From an uncultured Bacilli bacterium (GTDB taxonomy: Bacteria; Bacillota_I; Bacilli_A; RF39; UBA660): a stretch of DNA of 30,468 bases. The DNA is taken from positions 1 to 30,468 of the forward strand of contig CANRDQ010000014.1 in the NCBI GenBank assembly GCA_947629395.1, written 5' to 3'. Both the position numbers and the translations under genes were made by a program. This document shows, piece by piece, positions 1 to 7,330 of this stretch. Within the stretch, counting starts at the first letter, position 1. The number at the start of each line of letters is the position of its first letter. Under the pieces are notes generated by a model. That model was not told the DNA's origin. It saw only the letters and a program-made list of their open reading frames with translations, and did not search any database.

Positions 1-484
1 CAACATCGGCTAGCATTTTTACTTCAACTTTTAAAGTTCGCTTCTCACCCTCTTCTCCTTTTTCAGAAAAATTAGGGGCCGTATTAGTTTGAGTTTTGAA
101 AGCCGTGTTTCCACGTCCTCCTCTTCCTCCTTTGGCAACAACACATTCAGCATTCTTTTCATTTAAATCAGCAATAATAAGACCTGTATCTAAATCAGTA
201 ATAACTGTACCTAATGGTACTTTTACTATGACTGGATCAGCACCCTTACCATGTTGATTTTTACCTTTACCATTTTCCCCTTTTGAACCTCTAATTAATT
301 TTTGATATCTTAAATCAAGTAAAGTATGAAGTCCTTCATCAACTTTGAAGATAATACTAGCACCATGTCCACCGTTTCCTCCAAAGGGTCCTCCCATGGA
401 AATATATTTTTCACGGCGAAAGGCAGTACATCCATCTCCTCCATTACCAGCTTCTACTTTTAATATAACCTCATCTACAAACAT
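1..484 (-). CDS. obg: Obg-family GTPase, N-terminal part (3' end beyond window)
   Basis: This is the first 161 residues of the ribosome-associated GTPase Obg/CgtA, which acts in late 50S assembly and stress control. The visible part is the glycine-rich Obg fold: it begins MFVDEVILKVEAGNGGDG and continues with FRREKYISMGGPFGGNGG and AKGGRGGRGN blocks, ending KMLADVG. In this family that is just before the G1 motif, so the GTPase domain lies outside the window. The ATG at 484 is preceded by a GAGG Shine-Dalgarno at about 493-497. That site overlaps the end of the upstream HAD gene, whose stop lies 5 bases before this start, so the two are probably translationally coupled. The Obg fold is distinctive and I see no defect in the visible part. 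Confidence 0.96.
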   Translation of the reverse strand, partial: MFVDEVILKVEAGNGGDGCTAFRREKYISMGGPFGGNGGHGASIIFKVDEGLHTLLDLRYQKLIRGSKGENGKGKNQHGKGADPVIVKVPLGTVITDLDTGLIIADLNEKNAECVVAKGGRGGRGNTAFKTQTNTAPNFSEKGEEGEKRTLKVEVKMLADV

Positions 485-489
485 AATTA

Positions 490-1200
490 TTACCTCGTTT
501 TTACTTTTATTTTGTTGTTAGAAACATTTGTTATTAGATCACTTACAGTGGCACAAGTACCTAAGGAAACAGCTCTTACTTCGTCTGTTGCACCTGCAAT
601 GGCATAACCATTGTAATCCCTTATCATTGGTACATCATTAAGACCATCTCCAATTGTAAATATTCTATTAGTATTTATATTCTCGACATCAGCAATAACT
701 TCTGCTGAAGTTGATTTAGATGCATCACATCTTCTAATTAGTATGACTTTATCATCCCAAATATATTCATAATGAACGTCTAAGTTCTCATAATCCTCAA
801 GTACATCTTTAATATCATCTAGTACCTGTTCTTCAGAAAATGTACCATCAACTTTATAATACATCTCTAAAATATGATTATTTTGTTTACTAAAGGAAAA
901 GATAGGTTCGGCTGGAACTAGTTCTCTTACTTTAGTAACTGCATCAAGATCTACGGGACATGAGGCAATATATTCACTATTTCCATAAAATATTTGTGAA
1001 CCATCGCTACAACTTAAATAATCTACGGGAATATCATATTTATCTAATTCTTTTTTTATTGATTGATATGGTCTTGCGGTTGATAAAACAAAAATGTTTC
1101 CTTGTTCACGAAACTTTTTAATAGCTTCGATGTTTATTTTTAGCTGTTCTGCATTTTGATATAATGTTTCATCATAATCTGAAACTATCATATTTTTCAT
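490..1200 (-). CDS. HAD-superfamily (Cof-type) phosphatase
   Basis: A 236-residue cytoplasmic hydrolase of the haloacid dehalogenase superfamily, Cof/IIB type, which dephosphorylates small phosphorylated metabolites. Visible motifs are the nucleophile motif I SDYDETL (D8 and D10), motif II near STARPY, and the C-terminal motif TIGDGLNDVPMI with the metal-binding aspartates. The cap region is small compared with usual Cof proteins of about 270 residues. The ATG at 1200 has an AAGGAG site 8 bases upstream, and an extended -10 element lies just before it. It is the first gene of a two-gene unit with obg. The substrate cannot be told from sequence. Confidence 0.88.
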   Translation of the reverse strand: MKNMIVSDYDETLYQNAEQLKINIEAIKKFREQGNIFVLSTARPYQSIKKELDKYDIPVDYLSCSDGSQIFYGNSEYIASCPVDLDAVTKVRELVPAEPIFSFSKQNNHILEMYYKVDGTFSEEQVLDDIKDVLEDYENLDVHYEYIWDDKVILIRRCDASKSTSAEVIADVENINTNRIFTIGDGLNDVPMIRDYNGYAIAGATDEVRAVSLGTCATVSDLITNVSNNKIKVKTR

Positions 1201-1205
1201 ATATA

Positions 1206-1235
1206 TCTCTCCTTTCGTAATTGTAGATTATACCA
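1206..1235 (-). promoter_or_regulatory. Extended -10 promoter and ribosome binding site for the HAD-obg unit
   Basis: On the minus strand an extended -10, TGGTATAAT, lies at 1235-1227, and AAAGGAG follows at about 1213-1207, giving a leader of about 20 bases. No good -35 hexamer is seen at the right distance, which fits the TGn type of promoter. Confidence 0.55.
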
Positions 1236-1304
1236 CATTTTTACAAAAAGATAAAGATTTTTATGAATTAGCAACTAACATTTCTTTATTATACCTTATT
1301 ATTT

Positions 1305-1337
1305 TTCAAAAAATCTATACATTTAGTATAGATTTTT
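1305..1337 (-). terminator. Intrinsic terminator after smc
   Basis: A perfect 12-bp stem pairs 1309-1320 with 1326-1337, with a 5-base loop. Its first arm overlaps the smc stop codon (1336-1338). The T-run is mostly within the stem, so the tail is modest. Confidence 0.65.
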
Positions 1338-4290
1338 ATATAACTTCTTCTTTATCATTAAGTCGTACACTTACAAGTTTAGAAACACCTGATTCTTGCA
1401 TAGTAATTCCATATAATGTATCAGCATACTCCATAGTTTTTTTCTTATGAGTAATGATTAAAAATTGAGTTTTTTCTTTATAATGATCAAGATATCTACC
1501 AAACTCATCAACATTAGCTTCATCAAGAGCAGCTTCTACTTCATCGAATAAACAGAAAGGTACTTTTCTAACATTAAGCATAGCGAACATTAAACTAATA
1601 GCTGTTAAAGTTTTTTCTCCTCCTGATAATAAACTAATAGAAGTTAATTTCTTTCCTGGAGGAGAAGCAACTATCTCTACTCCTGTAGCTAGCAAATCTT
1701 CTGGTTCAGTTAAAACTAAATCAGCACTACCACCTTTAAATAGTTCTTTAAATACTTTTTGAAATTCTACTCTAACCTTTTCAAAAGTTTTTTCAAATTC
1801 AGAAATCATTACTTCATCCATATCATTCATTATAGAAAGTAAAGTTTCTTCGGCATTTAATAAATCTTGTTTTTGTTTAGTTAAGAATTCATATCTAGTA
1901 TTAACTCTTTCAAATTCTTCTATACTATCTAAATTTACCATACCAATACGTCTGATTTCTGCCTTTAAAGAAGAAACTTTAACACGTGTCTCTGAAACTT
2001 CCATATCTAATTCATAATCACTAGACGCTTTTTCATAAGTCATCGAATACTCTTCATTAAGAGTATCTAACATATTATCAAGAGTAACATCTAATCTATT
2101 AATTGTTACTTCATAATCACTTAATTGGTGCTCCAACTCACGAAGACGAGCATTTCTTACTTTTTCTTGAGCATTTTTCTCTTCTACCCACACTTTAAGT
2201 TCATCTAAAGTTTTATTTAAGTGTTTAATATTTTGTAGTAAAGTTTCTTTTTCAGCTACCTTACTATGATAAAGAGTGGTAAGTTCTAGTTCTTTAGTAT
2301 CTATAGATTGATTTTGAACGTGTTGATAATTTTCATAATCTTTACTAACTTTATCTAATCTCTCTTCTAAAGTTTTAATTCTTTGCTGTTGTAAAGTATT
2401 ATTTTCTTCTAAAGAGACTTTTTCAGACATAATTTTAAAATAATTATCTTCTAAAGATTCTACTTTTTTATTTAATTTAGAAAGTTCTTCATGAACTGTT
2501 TCTAATTCTAAAGTAATAGTTTCTTTTTGTTTTTCATAAGATGATAATTGTTGTTTTAGAGTAATTACACTTTTACTTTTATAATTACTTCCCCCACTCA
2601 TAGATCCTCCAACATGAAGGACTTCTCCATCTAAAGTAATTATTTTATAACGTTTATTAACTAGTCTTGATAATCTTAAAGCACTATCCATATCTTCTGC
2701 AACTAAAATAGTACCTAACTGATTTTTAATGATATTTTCATATTGTTTTTCATAACTAACTAAATCACTTAAGACCGCAATGAAATCAGAACTATGTTTT
2801 AAATCATTTAAGCTTTTAGAATCTACATATCTAGGTTCGATTACTGAAAGAGGAAAGAAAGTAGCTCTTCCTAAATGATTATCCTTTAAAAATAGAATAG
2901 CCTTTTTAGCGCTTATTTCATCTTCAGTTATAATAAAGTTTTTAGATGAGAAAATAGCTGTTTCTAAGGCTTTAACATATTTATCTTCTACTTCTAATAA
3001 ATTACCTAATGTATCATGGATACCTTTTAAACTTCTTTCAGCTAAAACTTCTTTTACTGCTGTTGGTGCGAAAGAATTATTCTCTATTTCTAAGTTAGTA
3101 GAATTTATTTTATAACTAAGTGAAGTAATATTTCGATCTAGACTTTCTTGTCTATTAATTAAATTTTGTTTTTTTAATTTTTCTTTTTCTAAATCATCTT
3201 TAATACTATTTTCAAAGTTTTTATTTTCATTAAGTCTTTTAATTAAGTTTTCACTTTCGTTTTTAGCAAGGGTTAAAGAAGTATTTATACTTTCTTTTTC
3301 TTCAAGTAACTTTCGCATTTCTTCAATGACTTCTTGATTAGTCTTTTCTTGTTTTTTTCTTTCTTTTAATAATTCTTTTTCACCATTTATTTTTTCGACT
3401 TCTTCTGTAATTAAAAGTAATTTTCGATTATCTTCTTCTATTTCAGACTCTATTTTAGCAATTTTAGAATTATCTTCTAAAGTTTTAGAATCTAAAACAG
3501 AATTTTCAGAGGAAAGTTCAATTATTTCTTCATTAAGTTTTTCTTTTTTAGAAGTAGTTTCATCTAATTTTATTTTTGATTCTCTAATATCATGGGCTAG
3601 TAAAGCTATTTCGTATTTTTCTAGTTGTTCTTTAGCTTCTTTATATTTTTTAGCTTTACGACTTTGTTCTCTTAAAGGCTCTACTTGTAGTTCAATCTCC
3701 CCTATTATATCGTTAATACGATCTAAGTTATTATGGGTTCTATCTAATTTTCTTAGAGCTTCTATTTTTCTCTTTTTATATTTTAAAATACCTGCGGTTT
3801 CTTCAAATATTACTCTACGATCAGTTGGTGATGAAGATAAAATACTTTCTACTTCTCCTTGAGAAATAATATTAAATGATTCACGACCTATACCAGAATC
3901 TAAAAGTAGGTTAGTAACATCTTTTAATCTACATCTTTCATTATTTAAGAAATATTCATTTTCTCCACTTCGATAAATTCTTCTTTTGATAGATATTTCT
4001 GTATAAGGAACATTTAAGAAGTGATCACTATTATCAAAAATCAATTCGACACTAGCAACATTAAGAGCTTTTCTATTTTTACTACCAGAAAAGATAATAT
4101 CACTCATAGTATTATCTCCACGAAGAGATTTTACAGATTGTTCTCCTAATACCCATCTTACCGCATCAACAATATTACTTTTACCACTACCATTCGGTCC
4201 GACAATACAAGTTATATTATTACCTAGTTTAATATCGATCTTATTTGCGAAAGATTTAAATCCATTTGTAACTATTTGTTTTAAATACAT
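1336..4290 (-). CDS. smc: Chromosome segregation ATPase SMC (short form)
   Basis: Structural maintenance of chromosomes protein, the ATPase core of the condensin complex that organises and segregates the nucleoid. The N-terminal head has Walker A GPNGSGKSN (about 31-39). A long coiled coil follows, then a hinge at about 410-570 containing LGRATFFPLSVI and GGSMSGGS, then the return coil. The C-terminal head has the ABC signature LLSGGEKTLTA and Walker B CLFDEVEAALDEAN. I chose the ATG at 4290 (MYLKQIVTNGFKSFA, the usual SMC start), with AGAAGG 8 bases upstream. A GTG at 4299 would add three residues but has poor spacing. At 984 residues it is about 200 shorter than the Bacillus protein. Head and hinge are intact, so the loss is in the coiled coil, as in Mollicutes. 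Confidence 0.97.
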   Translation of the reverse strand: MYLKQIVTNGFKSFANKIDIKLGNNITCIVGPNGSGKSNIVDAVRWVLGEQSVKSLRGDNTMSDIIFSGSKNRKALNVASVELIFDNSDHFLNVPYTEISIKRRIYRSGENEYFLNNERCRLKDVTNLLLDSGIGRESFNIISQGEVESILSSSPTDRRVIFEETAGILKYKKRKIEALRKLDRTHNNLDRINDIIGEIELQVEPLREQSRKAKKYKEAKEQLEKYEIALLAHDIRESKIKLDETTSKKEKLNEEIIELSSENSVLDSKTLEDNSKIAKIESEIEEDNRKLLLITEEVEKINGEKELLKERKKQEKTNQEVIEEMRKLLEEKESINTSLTLAKNESENLIKRLNENKNFENSIKDDLEKEKLKKQNLINRQESLDRNITSLSYKINSTNLEIENNSFAPTAVKEVLAERSLKGIHDTLGNLLEVEDKYVKALETAIFSSKNFIITEDEISAKKAILFLKDNHLGRATFFPLSVIEPRYVDSKSLNDLKHSSDFIAVLSDLVSYEKQYENIIKNQLGTILVAEDMDSALRLSRLVNKRYKIITLDGEVLHVGGSMSGGSNYKSKSVITLKQQLSSYEKQKETITLELETVHEELSKLNKKVESLEDNYFKIMSEKVSLEENNTLQQQRIKTLEERLDKVSKDYENYQHVQNQSIDTKELELTTLYHSKVAEKETLLQNIKHLNKTLDELKVWVEEKNAQEKVRNARLRELEHQLSDYEVTINRLDVTLDNMLDTLNEEYSMTYEKASSDYELDMEVSETRVKVSSLKAEIRRIGMVNLDSIEEFERVNTRYEFLTKQKQDLLNAEETLLSIMNDMDEVMISEFEKTFEKVRVEFQKVFKELFKGGSADLVLTEPEDLLATGVEIVASPPGKKLTSISLLSGGEKTLTAISLMFAMLNVRKVPFCLFDEVEAALDEANVDEFGRYLDHYKEKTQFLIITHKKKTMEYADTLYGITMQESGVSKLVSVRLNDKEEVI

Positions 4291-4318
4291 CCTCTTCACC
4301 TTCTACTTGACTATTAAC

Positions 4319-4327
4319 ATTATAACA
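4319..4327 (-). promoter_or_regulatory. Extended -10 promoter for smc
   Basis: TGTTATAAT (an extended -10 of the TGnTATAAT type) is read on the minus strand about 30 bases before the smc ATG, and just after the mtnN terminator. No clear -35. Confidence 0.5.
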
Positions 4328-4341
4328 TAACTATTTAACTA

Positions 4342-4376
4342 ATAAAAAGAAAAAAGTATTATTAATAAATACTTTT
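4342..4376 (-). terminator. Intrinsic terminator after mtnN
   Basis: A 9-bp perfect stem pairs 4352-4360 with 4368-4376 around a 7-base loop. On the minus strand it is followed by TTCTTTTT. The first arm includes the first two bases of the mtnN stop codon (4375-4377). Confidence 0.7.
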
Positions 4377-5070
4377 AGACATTTATTTGTTCAATCATCT
4401 CTTTTAAGAAGAGCGCTACTTTCTTACTACTAGACTTTAAAAACTCTTCATACACTACAACATTATCATTATTTAAAACATCAGAAATACTTCTAATTAT
4501 TAAAAATGGGATATGACTTAAATAACAAACTTGGGCAATAGAAGCACCTTCCATCTCTACACATAAAGCCTTAAATTTATTATTAATTTTCTCACTCATT
4601 TTTACTTCGGTACAAAAAATATCTCCTGAAGCAATAACACCACTGACAATATTTAAATGACTTTTTTTAGATACTTCACTTGCCATCTTCATTAAGTAAT
4701 CATCACAATTAATAAAAACACCTACATTAGGAATATAGCCTTTTTCATGATCAAAGGCTGTAATATCAAAGTCATGTTGAACAAGTCTCTCTCCTATAAC
4801 AATATCTCCTACTTTAAGACTTTCATCAACACCACCAGCAACTCCAATATTAAAAATACAATCTACTTGCATATTATCAATTAAAATTTGACAGCTTCGA
4901 GCAGCATTTACTTTTCCAATACCAGACTCTACTAATATACATTGATTATCTTTTATCATACCTTCATAAAAAGTTAAATCAAAAATATTATATTCATTAG
5001 TAATTTCTATATCTTCAAGTAAAGCATCTAATTCTTCTTTCATCGCAAAAATTATACCTATTTTTTTCAT
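4375..5070 (-). CDS. mtnN: 5'-methylthioadenosine/S-adenosylhomocysteine nucleosidase
   Basis: MTA/SAH nucleosidase (Pfs/MTAN) of 231 residues. It cleaves adenine from methylthioadenosine and S-adenosylhomocysteine in the methyl cycle and in AI-2 precursor formation. The start MKKIGIIFAMKEEL puts E12 in the catalytic position. VEMEGASIAQ supplies E174 and RSISDVLN supplies D197, matching the known E. coli catalytic numbering. The GVAGG nucleotide-site motif is also present. The ATG at 5070 is favoured over a GTG at 5079 because AGGTGG lies 5 bases upstream of it and because the resulting length is typical. A terminator precedes it and another follows, so it may be monocistronic, although I saw no convincing promoter. 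Confidence 0.96.
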   Translation of the reverse strand: MKKIGIIFAMKEELDALLEDIEITNEYNIFDLTFYEGMIKDNQCILVESGIGKVNAARSCQILIDNMQVDCIFNIGVAGGVDESLKVGDIVIGERLVQHDFDITAFDHEKGYIPNVGVFINCDDYLMKMASEVSKKSHLNIVSGVIASGDIFCTEVKMSEKINNKFKALCVEMEGASIAQVCYLSHIPFLIIRSISDVLNNDNVVVYEEFLKSSSKKVALFLKEMIEQINV

Positions 5071-5085
5071 AAATACCACCTAACA

Positions 5086-5123
5086 AATAAAAATATGTGT
5101 ATTTATATTTTAACACATATTTT
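5086..5123 (-). terminator. Intrinsic terminator after the 5128-5892 gene
   Basis: An 11-bp stem pairs 5090-5100 with 5113-5123 around a 12-base AT loop, with a TTTTTATTTG tail on the minus strand. It lies right after the stop codon at 5128-5130. Confidence 0.6.
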
Positions 5124-5127
5124 CTTT

Positions 5128-5892
5128 TTAAGAATCTATTTTAACATTTTCTAAGAAATAATCATTTCCTTTTTTATTAAAGGTAAAAGTTGTAATTGGT
5201 ATAAAAGATTCTATATCATGATATTCAGTAGAACCGGAATTTGTATTAAGACTATTTTTATTAGCTTTAGCATCTTCGACATTTTTGTAATATGAAGAAT
5301 CAACAAAACCACTATTACCATGTTGATAAAGAATTCTAGTTTTTAAAATATATTTATCCTTTTCTACGGTACCACCTATTACATGAACTTCTCCTGAATA
5401 AAAACCAGTTCCATCATGAGGTGGATGTTGTTTATTAACTTTATAGGCATTATCTTCAAATTTGTATAATACTTGATTATCTTCCAAACAAATTATATCT
5501 TCATGATTAACAGTAACATTAGTTGAAAAATAATTTTCTAGTAATTGTGTAACTTCATCTTTTCCATAGCTATCTTTAACACCTTCAATATTGTTAATAG
5601 CGAACATTAATAAAGTTTGATTATCAAAATTTTTGACATCTCCTTTAGAAAATTCTTCTGCAAAGTATAAGTAACTATCTAGTTTATCTTGCATTTTAAC
5701 ATATTCATCTACATACATTTCTCTACTATCGTCTTCTTCACCATCATCTACTTCTTCGACTTTGGATTTATTTTCATAATTTGGAACATAGTAATCAAAA
5801 TAAGCGATATACCCCGCTAAACCTAAAACAATTATTATTAAAATGACTATTGTTACAGTTTTACCTGTACTTTTTTTCTCTTGATACTCCAT
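5128..5892 (-). CDS. Membrane-anchored protein of unknown function
   Basis: A 254-residue protein I do not recognise. It has a short basic N-terminus (EKKSTGK), one transmembrane helix at about 12-32 (TVTIVILIIIVLGLAGYIAY), an acidic linker (EEVDDGEEDD) and an extracellular domain of about 190 residues rich in Asp, Asn and Tyr. The topology suggests an N-in, C-out anchored protein rather than a cleaved one, since no lipobox or signal peptidase site is evident. The start at ATG 5892 has AAGGAG 7 bases upstream; the ATG at 5898 is too close to the same site. Terminators flank it on both sides, so it is probably transcribed alone. No catalytic motif is visible. Confidence 0.75.
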   Translation of the reverse strand: MEYQEKKSTGKTVTIVILIIIVLGLAGYIAYFDYYVPNYENKSKVEEVDDGEEDDSREMYVDEYVKMQDKLDSYLYFAEEFSKGDVKNFDNQTLLMFAINNIEGVKDSYGKDEVTQLLENYFSTNVTVNHEDIICLEDNQVLYKFEDNAYKVNKQHPPHDGTGFYSGEVHVIGGTVEKDKYILKTRILYQHGNSGFVDSSYYKNVEDAKANKNSLNTNSGSTEYHDIESFIPITTFTFNKKGNDYFLENVKIDS

Positions 5893-5926
5893 AAGCATTC
5901 TCCTTACTTAAAAGGTATCATAAACT

Positions 5927-5960
5927 ATCAAAAAAGAAAATCATAAGTGATTTCCTTTTT
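5927..5960 (-). terminator. Intrinsic terminator after the NodB-fold gene
   Basis: A 13-bp stem with one G-U pair joins 5931-5943 and 5948-5960 around a 4-base loop. The T-rich arm continues as TTTTTTGAT on the minus strand. Confidence 0.65.
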
Positions 5961-5963
5961 ACA

Positions 5964-6824
5964 TTAATTTACAGTATTTTCTTCACTAAGCAAATTTTCT
6001 AGAGTTACTAAATTAAAGCCTCTTTGTTTAATATAATTAATAATTGTTGGTAATTGCTTTTCGACAGTACTTCCTAAAGGAAAACTAATCATTAGACCAT
6101 TTTCTAATTTATCTTTTAGAGAAGAATAAGGATTTTTATCAGTAATAATATTAGGAATAATAGTATGAAGATTTAGACTATTACATAGATTAAGAACTTG
6201 TTTTCTTTCATATTCTGTATAACAAAACTTAGGATCTTTACTAGTTAGAGTTTGGGCAATGTTTAAAGCACTTTTAAAATACTTTTTCTGATAAGTTGTA
6301 TCATAATTTAAAAGTTCTATTTCCATATCTACTTCACTCATATATACTACTTTTTCTTGATTATTTTCAAGCCATAAACCATCTACAAAGAAAGTAGCAT
6401 TCACTTGATTTCTTTCTAATATATCTAAGATATTATCAACATTATCATCACGTTCAACTTTAAATATTAAAGCAATATTATTTTTATCTTTATTTCCTGA
6501 AATAACATATTTATTATAAGTATTATCAAAAGATAAGGTAGGCTTAACTTCTTCAAATACCATTAGACTTTCATTATAACTACCATACTTCTTCATTTTT
6601 TTAAAGCTATCATCTAAATCAATTTTACTACCTTTAAGACCTGGGGTAATAAACTGTTTATCGACTGTTGCATCAACAGGAGGTGTTTCTACTTTACTAC
6701 TTGCTGCTTTTATTTTTTTCATAATAGGATCATTATTTCTTAACATTTGTATAGTTTTATCTGTATAAAAGAAACTAAGCATAATAAGTGAAATAGTTAC
6801 TATAACAGTTCCAAGTTTTTGCAT
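5964..6824 (-). CDS. Polysaccharide deacetylase (NodB-fold) protein, catalytic residues lost
   Basis: A 286-residue protein with an N-terminal membrane helix or signal (about 5-20) and a domain from about 115 that matches the NodB/CE4 deacetylase fold. The core NILDILERNQVNATFFVDG is typical, and the end has the PTIINYIKQRGFNLVTLENLL helix-strand pair usual for the family. The catalytic residues are absent. The TFDDG motif position reads IFKVE (K122, V123), and no HxxxH zinc motif follows; that stretch reads MEIELLNYDTTY. It probably does not hydrolyse acetyl groups and may bind glycan or serve structurally. The ATG at 6824 has AGGTGA 4 bases upstream. A deacetylase-family gene (ylxY) is also found just downstream of pnp in Bacillus, so the location is conserved in kind. 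Confidence 0.7.
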   Translation of the reverse strand: MQKLGTVIVTISLIMLSFFYTDKTIQMLRNNDPIMKKIKAASSKVETPPVDATVDKQFITPGLKGSKIDLDDSFKKMKKYGSYNESLMVFEEVKPTLSFDNTYNKYVISGNKDKNNIALIFKVERDDNVDNILDILERNQVNATFFVDGLWLENNQEKVVYMSEVDMEIELLNYDTTYQKKYFKSALNIAQTLTSKDPKFCYTEYERKQVLNLCNSLNLHTIIPNIITDKNPYSSLKDKLENGLMISFPLGSTVEKQLPTIINYIKQRGFNLVTLENLLSEENTVN

Positions 6825-6845
6825 TTTATCACCTATTTAAGTATA

Positions 6846-6876
6846 TGAAAAAAAACTGCGTTTTTGCAGTTTTTTT
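6846..6876 (-). terminator. Intrinsic terminator after the 6875-7297 gene
   Basis: An 11-bp stem pairs 6849-6859 with 6866-6876, with GCAG/CTGC at the loop end, and an eight-T run on the minus strand. It is a strong terminator and starts inside the stop codon at 6875-6877. Confidence 0.85.
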
Positions 6877-7297
6877 AATATAGAGTTCTAGTATATCTTT
6901 TTTGATTATTTTCTTGAATTCTTTGTTCACGTTCTTTAATTAAATTAAAGTCTATATAATTATCAAGATTTTCTCCTGTTCTATTTTTAAAACAGAAATG
7001 TACATTTTCAGAATAAGATCTTACGATACTATATCCTGCATTATTATATTTAACGTTATAAGAACAATAACCATTAGATTCAAAAGGTCCAAAACCTTGA
7101 CTTCTAGCATAATCATCAATTCTATCATATAAAGAACCGAATTTTGCTATTTTGTTTTTATCTTCGATATCTAAGCCTGGTAAATAATTTAAGCTCTTTG
7201 TATCAAAATTTCCTTCCCGAATCCACGTACGTTCAACGAAATCCATGAATTCATCTTTAATTACTTCTTGTTCATTATTAATATTATTTTCATTCAT
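6875..7297 (-). CDS. Small hypothetical protein
   Basis: A 140-residue soluble protein of unknown function. There is no signal or membrane segment. The N-terminus is Asn/Glu-rich (MNENNINNEQEVIKDE), then comes a compact aromatic region (FVERTWIREGNFDTKSLNYLP ... GFGPFESNGYCSYNVKYNN) and a basic, Gln/Arg-rich end. I chose ATG 7297, which has GGAGG 8 bases upstream, over a TTG at 7303 that lies too close. It lies 33 bases downstream of pnp with no clear terminator between them, so it may be the second gene of a pnp transcript. A strong terminator follows it. Confidence 0.65.
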   Translation of the reverse strand: MNENNINNEQEVIKDEFMDFVERTWIREGNFDTKSLNYLPGLDIEDKNKIAKFGSLYDRIDDYARSQGFGPFESNGYCSYNVKYNNAGYSIVRSYSENVHFCFKNRTGENLDNYIDFNLIKEREQRIQENNQKRYTRTLY

Positions 7298-7330
7298 TTC
7301 CAAAACCTCCCTATTTAATATTATTAATAA

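Noticed and set aside
7298..7330. Terminator between pnp and the small gene at 6875-7297
   Set aside because: Only weak AT pairing (TTAATTATTAATAAT-type) and no T-run; read-through is more likely.
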